From a virus, in IMG/VR virus record IMGVR_UViG_3300042892_001725, positions 1 to 64,000 of that record: 64,000 nucleotides of DNA; one strand, 5' to 3'. Positions 60,565 to 64,000 of the stretch are shown here, one piece after another; within the stretch, counting starts at the first letter, position 1; every line of letters starts with the position of its first letter. The notes under the pieces are model-generated. The model searched no databases. It was not told the DNA's origin and saw only the letters and a list, made by a program, of their open reading frames with translations. The translations under genes and the position numbers were made by a program.

Positions 60565-61794
60565 TTAAAACATATCTTCAAGACTCTGTAAGTGTTTCTT
60601 AACGATATCCAAGTCACTAATGTCCGTATACGTCATTCCTCGACTCTTTAAGGTTTGTATTTCTCTGTGTAGGTGTGATGTCATTTGTCTAACCATATTT
60701 GACATTGATGGATAATTTTTAATCATATTATCTAGATAATAAACATCCTCAGGCAATTTTAACACATCACCAATTTTTTTAACCCAATCCTTACCGTAAT
60801 TATCGGCATCCATTTCCATATCCCAATAGATTTTATAAAATTCCTCAAAATCCTCAATATCCCCCATATAGGAATCCTTCAAATCAAATTCACTCATCTG
60901 TTGTTCGTGCCTTAATTCGTGGAATAAAATATAAACAAATGATGCAAAATTTGGAAACATTTCAGGTGAACATAAAATAATTGCCTTATTTGTTCTAACC
61001 CCTTTAAATCCGGTGTTACAAGAATTCAATACTTTTATAACATATCCCCTATCTTGAACAAAATCTTTTATCTTCTCAGAAATCAAATCATATTCCTTCA
61101 TTTTATCCTCAGGAATATCCTTTCTAAACTTATCAATAACTCTGTCGTAATTAGAGGACATTTTTAGTCCATTTGGGACAATATCTCCCAATATGGTGCC
61201 TTCGGTTATCTCAACCCATTCTTTAACCGTATGAACGTCGTGTGTGTCTATATCATAACTTCCGTCAACACCTTTCTCCCACATACCAATAACACGTTCA
61301 ACATTATTTTTTATATGTTTACCTTTAGCTTTTTTATTATGGTGATTATCAACATCAATACTAAAAGGAAATAATTCAGTCTTTCTCCATTTTTTTAATC
61401 CTAACTCAATTGGACCATTGTATTCACCGGCATTACTAGCCAACGTATTTTCTTTAATTGGAACAACTTTTAAATTTTTCTTACCGGGTGTTTGATTAAT
61501 GTTGTTACCCTCTTCATCACTATTGGTCGAATCAGGGTGTTTCGTCATATAATTAGTTACCTTTCTTGCCTTCCCCTCTATCTTCTTAATCTGTTTCTTT
61601 GTTTCATCCATCGAACCATCATAACTATCAAATTCCAATTCAGGATTATCATACTTAGATACCGATGTCGTAAACGGACCCATTTGAGATTTTTTGAATT
61701 TTCTAATACCCACTTGAAGAGGTGCTATAAACGAACCTCTAGTTCCACTCTCTCCGGTAGCCTCTTTAATCTGTATTTTGTTATTTTTGTTCAT
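60565..61794 (-). CDS. HExxH metallopeptidase with candidate packaging leader
   Basis: About 409 residues from the ATG at 61794; an upstream in-frame ATG at 61839 would run through the promoter box and into the start of the divergent gene. The leader MNKNNKIQIKEATGESGTRG contains I-K-E followed by Ala, a fitting prohead protease site. A region around residue 325 has YILFHELRHEQQMSEF, an HExxH zinc site, and 35-40 residues later WDMEMDADNYGKDWVKK, where a Glu/Asp can be the third ligand as in gluzincins. Residues 60-250 are two similar segments (QVGIRKFKKSQMGPFTTSV and ELGLKKWRKTELFPFSIDV), an internal duplication. I infer a packaged or ejected metalloprotease. Confidence 0.68.
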   Translation of the reverse strand: MNKNNKIQIKEATGESGTRGSFIAPLQVGIRKFKKSQMGPFTTSVSKYDNPELEFDSYDGSMDETKKQIKKIEGKARKVTNYMTKHPDSTNSDEEGNNINQTPGKKNLKVVPIKENTLASNAGEYNGPIELGLKKWRKTELFPFSIDVDNHHNKKAKGKHIKNNVERVIGMWEKGVDGSYDIDTHDVHTVKEWVEITEGTILGDIVPNGLKMSSNYDRVIDKFRKDIPEDKMKEYDLISEKIKDFVQDRGYVIKVLNSCNTGFKGVRTNKAIILCSPEMFPNFASFVYILFHELRHEQQMSEFDLKDSYMGDIEDFEEFYKIYWDMEMDADNYGKDWVKKIGDVLKLPEDVYYLDNMIKNYPSMSNMVRQMTSHLHREIQTLKSRGMTYTDISDLDIVKKHLQSLEDMF

Positions 61795-61800
61795 ATACTT

Positions 61801-61807
61801 ATAAATA
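61801..61807 (-). promoter_or_regulatory. Putative late promoter box upstream of metallopeptidase
   Basis: The minus strand reads GATATTTATAAGTAT, ending six bases before the ATG at 61794. It is close to the start codon but matches the recurring box. Confidence 0.4.
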
Positions 61808-61824
61808 TCAAACAAATTAAAAAA

Positions 61825-62049
61825 ATGGAAGAACCTCAATTATTCGGAAAGCTATTTGAATCAATACCAATCCAATCTGAAGAACACTTAGATGCCATAC
61901 TTGAAACTATGGATAAAGAACACGGAATATACTATCTAACCCAAGCCGTTAAATACGCATATCAATCCGGAATATTCTCATTAGGAGAATGTGAAGTATT
62001 ATCAAAAGCAATTAGAGTAACCGCCAAAAAAGAAAAAGACGTAGAATAA
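61825..62049 (+). CDS. Hypothetical small helical protein
   Basis: A 74-residue protein from the ATG at 61825 (MEEPQLFGKLFESIPIQSEE). A longer frame opening at 61492 is antisense to the metallopeptidase and is not credible as coding. The body is helical (HLDAILETMDKEHGIYYLTQ, AVKYAYQSGIFSLGECEVLS). Not recognised. It ends in a strong terminator hairpin and is divergent from the metallopeptidase gene with about 30 bases between starts. Confidence 0.6.
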   Translation: MEEPQLFGKLFESIPIQSEEHLDAILETMDKEHGIYYLTQAVKYAYQSGIFSLGECEVLSKAIRVTAKKEKDVE

Positions 62050-62058
62050 CGTCTTTTT
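62033..62058 (+). terminator. Intrinsic terminator after 61825-62049
   Basis: AAAAAGACGT (62033-62042) pairs perfectly with ACGTCTTTTT (62049-62058) around a six-base loop, followed by Ts. Confidence 0.9.
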
Positions 62059-62070
62059 TTATATAAAAAT

Positions 62071-62101
62071 TTTGGCAGTTAAAATATTATATTTATATTT
62101 G
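62071..62101 (+). promoter_or_regulatory. Full Bacteroidota-type promoter (TTTG-N19-TATATTTG)
   Basis: TTTG (62071-62074), 19 bases, then TATATTTG (62094-62101) matches the -33/-7 consensus of Bacteroidota housekeeping promoters. It lies 20 bases before the ATG at 62122, and is the clearest host-type promoter in the window. Confidence 0.75.
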
Positions 62102-62121
62102 TCAAACAAAACACAAACACT

Positions 62122-62370
62122 ATGAAAAAGTTATTCTTATTATCGTTATTACTTATCGGAACATTAACCTCTGTGGCTCAAGTTAAACCAAAAACAAAAG
62201 ACATTGACAAAGATGCCAACGTCTTGATGGATTCGTTATCTAAAGTTTATAACAAAAAAGTTTTTTCTATAATGAAAATTACTAAAAACGATACTATCAA
62301 AACCTATATTGCCTACGCAAAAGATAATAAATTAACTTATGAGTTAATTAGTTCAAAACGAATTAATTAA
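62122..62370 (+). CDS. Small secreted (periplasmic) protein
   Basis: An 82-residue protein with a clear Sec signal peptide: Lys-rich start, hydrophobic core (LFLLSLLLIGTLTSVA) and an A-Q cleavage end typical of Bacteroidota exported proteins. The mature part is about 60 residues, Lys/Asp-rich, with a short beta hairpin (FSIMKITKNDTIKTYIAYAK). There is no lipobox Cys. Its own host-type promoter suggests early expression, so a role at the cell envelope, such as blocking a second phage or altering the receptor, is plausible. No family is recognised. Its end overlaps the convergent gene at 62363 by eight bases. Confidence 0.7.
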   Translation: MKKLFLLSLLLIGTLTSVAQVKPKTKDIDKDANVLMDSLSKVYNKKVFSIMKITKNDTIKTYIAYAKDNKLTYELISSKRIN

Positions 62371-63505
62371 TACAACGACCTACTAACCCGTAACCTGTTT
62401 TAATTGTTCCGGTTCCAATAGGTGAATATACTTTGATTTTTTTATCATTATTTGGTGAATCAAATTGAACTGTGGTTCCCGCATTCGATAATTTATAAAT
62501 AACAAACTCTGTTCGCCCTTTTTTAATCATACCCGCCATAGCTTTTAACCCCGGTTCTATCTCACTACCCATTTTTTGATAACTACGTGAATTGGGGTCA
62601 TTCAATAATTGTTTAACCAAATCAGCATAATCTGTAACTGTTATCGTTAATATTTCACTACCTGAAACCGCAACCGGGTTAGTTTGACTTACCAAAGTTA
62701 AAAGATAAACATATAGTGGAGTATATTTCCAATCCGGGTATTTACTAACGTCACCCGTAATATACCCTGTGTCCGTTTCTATTTTACCCTGACTATCCAT
62801 AATAACCAATCTATCCGGAATCTGTCCCGGAGTAAATGTAACTTCCCCTTTACCTTCTAAAATCTCATCAGTTGTTACATAATCTAAATTAGGGTCCCCT
62901 TGACCAGCTTCAACATCTAAAACAAAATTACACTTTGAACCACTACCTGTGATAGTAAAGTTTACAAATTGCTCACCACTATATAATTTAATCTTATCAG
63001 GATTTTTATTATCACCTTTAGTCTTATCATATGGTGTTTTACCTAAAGATACTTGACTAACATCTGTAGGAACTTTAATAGTTAAAACACCATTTTTAAT
63101 TAAATCTTGAAATACTTCTTCAAAATACCCTTTCACAGAATTAGCTCTCGCCAATGCTAAACTACCCTTTTCTTCAAATCCTTTTGGATTCGTAACATTA
63201 GATTCCCCTGCAGTAATAGTTATAACAAAATTTTTACCACCATCATCCTTGATAAATTTATCAATTTGAGGTTTTAATGAAATTATTTTTGACTTAACAT
63301 TTGGAGAATCAACCTGACCATAAGCAAATTTATCACCAACATTTTGAACCGGAAAAGTAGTGTTAGTCGATTTTGATGTAGTTGTCGAATGATATTGGGG
63401 TTGAACAACCTGTTCTAACGTTAAATATTGTCGTTTTGTTGCACTCTCGTGAAGATTTAATATTCTACTTCTTTCCTCACTCGATATCTCAAATAAATTG
63501 TTCAT
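62363..63505 (-). CDS. OmpA-like domain protein with leader peptide
   Basis: A 380-residue protein. The leader MNNLFEISSEERSRILNLHE followed by SATKRQYLTLEQ has LHE and TLE sites and resembles leaders of other proteins in this genome. Residues about 75-140 (KPQIDKFIKDDGGKNFVITI, TAGESNVTN, GSLALARANSVKGYFEEVFQ) resemble the OmpA-type peptidoglycan-binding fold, in which a G-x-(S/T/D)-D loop precedes an LA-x-x-RA-x-x-V helix. The C-terminal half is a mixed domain (DYADLVKQLLNDPNSRSYQK). A virion protein that contacts peptidoglycan on entry is a reasonable reading, but the OmpA match is partial. A TATTTAT box is 14 bases upstream. Confidence 0.55.
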   Translation of the reverse strand: MNNLFEISSEERSRILNLHESATKRQYLTLEQVVQPQYHSTTTSKSTNTTFPVQNVGDKFAYGQVDSPNVKSKIISLKPQIDKFIKDDGGKNFVITITAGESNVTNPKGFEEKGSLALARANSVKGYFEEVFQDLIKNGVLTIKVPTDVSQVSLGKTPYDKTKGDNKNPDKIKLYSGEQFVNFTITGSGSKCNFVLDVEAGQGDPNLDYVTTDEILEGKGEVTFTPGQIPDRLVIMDSQGKIETDTGYITGDVSKYPDWKYTPLYVYLLTLVSQTNPVAVSGSEILTITVTDYADLVKQLLNDPNSRSYQKMGSEIEPGLKAMAGMIKKGRTEFVIYKLSNAGTTVQFDSPNNDKKIKVYSPIGTGTIKTGYGLVGRCIN

Positions 63506-63519
63506 ATTTTTCTTTTTAT

Positions 63520-63526
63520 ATAAATA
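63520..63526 (-). promoter_or_regulatory. Putative late promoter box upstream of OmpA-like gene
   Basis: The minus strand reads GGTATTTATATAAAAAGA, 14 bases before the start codon. Confidence 0.55.
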
Positions 63527-63535
63527 CCTCAGTAT

Positions 63536-64000
63536 TTAAAAAACTTTATTTGATTTACGAATATTCTCCTCACCCCACATTGGTTGAAGGTTATCCAAAC
63601 ACCAACATCTCATAAATTCCTCGTCACCCATCTCTTGTATATCAAAAGATGTAATTGGTAGTTTATGGTCCACGTGCCAAATTCCATAGTTATCCCACGT
63701 CATATCATCCTTAAATTGTTTTTCTAAATGATTAATCAATTCCTCCGGACTATATTGTAGAACATCAAAGTAATGTCCATATTTGTCTACATTACTTTCT
63801 TTTAATACTGTCCATATTGCAGTTCTGAAATTGGTGATTAGTTTATAGAGGGGGTCAGTATCTTTACGATGTTTTTCATACTTACGTTTATATTCTCTAT
63901 GTTTATCAATATTTTTTTCTCTCCATTTTTGATGGTAATCATTTAGACGGTCTCTATTATCTTTTTGCCAATCAGAAAAATATTGTAATCGTTTTTCTCT
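63536..64000 (-). CDS. HNH endonuclease, C-terminal part (gene runs off right edge)
   Basis: The frame is open from 64000 down to its stop at 63536, so the start lies outside the window. The visible 150 or so residues begin with a basic, aromatic helical region (DRLNDYHQKWREKNIDKHRE), then LYKLITNFRTAIWTVLKESN, YSPEELINHLEKQFKDDMTW and an HNH core: WHVDHKLPITSFDIQEMGDE, then FMRCWCLDNLQPMWGEENIR. Asp-His in HVDHKLP is the metal/catalytic site and NLQP the following Asn block. This matches small free-standing HNH endonucleases scattered through phage genomes, usually homing or nicking enzymes. An apparent internal TTG start at 63739 is not the true start because coding similarity continues upstream. 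Confidence 0.85.
   Translation of the reverse strand, partial: REKRLQYFSDWQKDNRDRLNDYHQKWREKNIDKHREYKRKYEKHRKDTDPLYKLITNFRTAIWTVLKESNVDKYGHYFDVLQYSPEELINHLEKQFKDDMTWDNYGIWHVDHKLPITSFDIQEMGDEEFMRCWCLDNLQPMWGEENIRKSNKVF

Noticed and set aside
61492-61824. N-terminal extension of the small gene ending at 62049
   Set aside because: The extension is antisense to the metallopeptidase and its translation is basic and irregular; the ATG at 61825 fits better.

Overview
The window reads as one contiguous piece of an AT-rich, T4-like contractile-tailed phage genome, most likely from a phage of a Bacteroidota (Flavobacteriia-like) host. The T4-like assignment rests on a family B DNA polymerase (gp43 type), a gp55-like late sigma factor, a gp13-like neck protein, a tail sheath, the start of a tail tube gene, and a gp5-like OB-fold baseplate hub. 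The host assignment rests on TAnnTTTG-type promoters, a small secreted protein whose signal peptide ends in A-Q, BspA-type surface repeats and Bacteroidota-style glycan genes. Genes are packed tightly and no gap exceeds 300 bases. I found no tRNA, rRNA, CRISPR array, insertion sequence or integrase. Capsid, portal, large terminase and lysis genes must lie outside.

Layout. 1-7.8 kb (minus): tail tube, a HAD phosphatase, tail sheath, a possible tail-terminator and four small unknown proteins, with one small ribbon-helix-helix gene on plus. 7.8-12.0 kb (plus): SNF2-like helicase, PD-(D/E)XK-like nuclease, neck protein and a small protein. 12.06-14.85 kb (minus): DNA polymerase. 14.97-36.1 kb (minus): an adhesion region with an LCIB-type carbonic-anhydrase-like virion protein, four fibre or linker proteins rich in Pro-Thr tracts, BspA repeats, LamG-like domains and tandem repeats, and an embedded cassette of five glycosyltransferases. 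36.16-38.8 kb (plus): small, possibly head-associated proteins, including a WYL-like domain. 38.9-52.8 kb (plus): a second, larger glycan operon with about seven glycosyltransferases, a DUF4254-like protein and sugar-nucleotide enzymes (Gmd, a ColD/RfbH-like dehydratase and a Fcl/ColC-like reductase), interleaved with an exonuclease, dUTPase and PhoH. 52.8-60 kb (plus): late sigma factor and baseplate or tail genes. 60-64 kb: accessory genes, including a metallopeptidase, an OmpA-like protein, a small secreted protein and the end of an HNH endonuclease.

How the parts fit. The two glycan cassettes flank or interrupt the fibre genes, and the fibres carry long Thr-rich linkers. I infer that the phage makes its own deoxysugar donor (GDP-L-fucose or GDP-colitose) and glycosylates its virion or the host surface. 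A recurring TATTTAT box stands upstream of many virion genes but not upstream of the glycan operon; with the gp55-like factor this suggests a T4-style late promoter. Several proteins begin with a short leader containing (L/I)-x-E, like T4 capsid-targeting peptides, which suggests a set of packaged internal proteins.

The most novel candidates are the virion-linked LCIB/theta-carbonic-anhydrase-like protein (14973-16046), the phage-encoded GDP-colitose-like pathway (46256-49276), the pairing of glycosyltransferase cassettes with mucin-like fibres, and the tagged internal-protein set.
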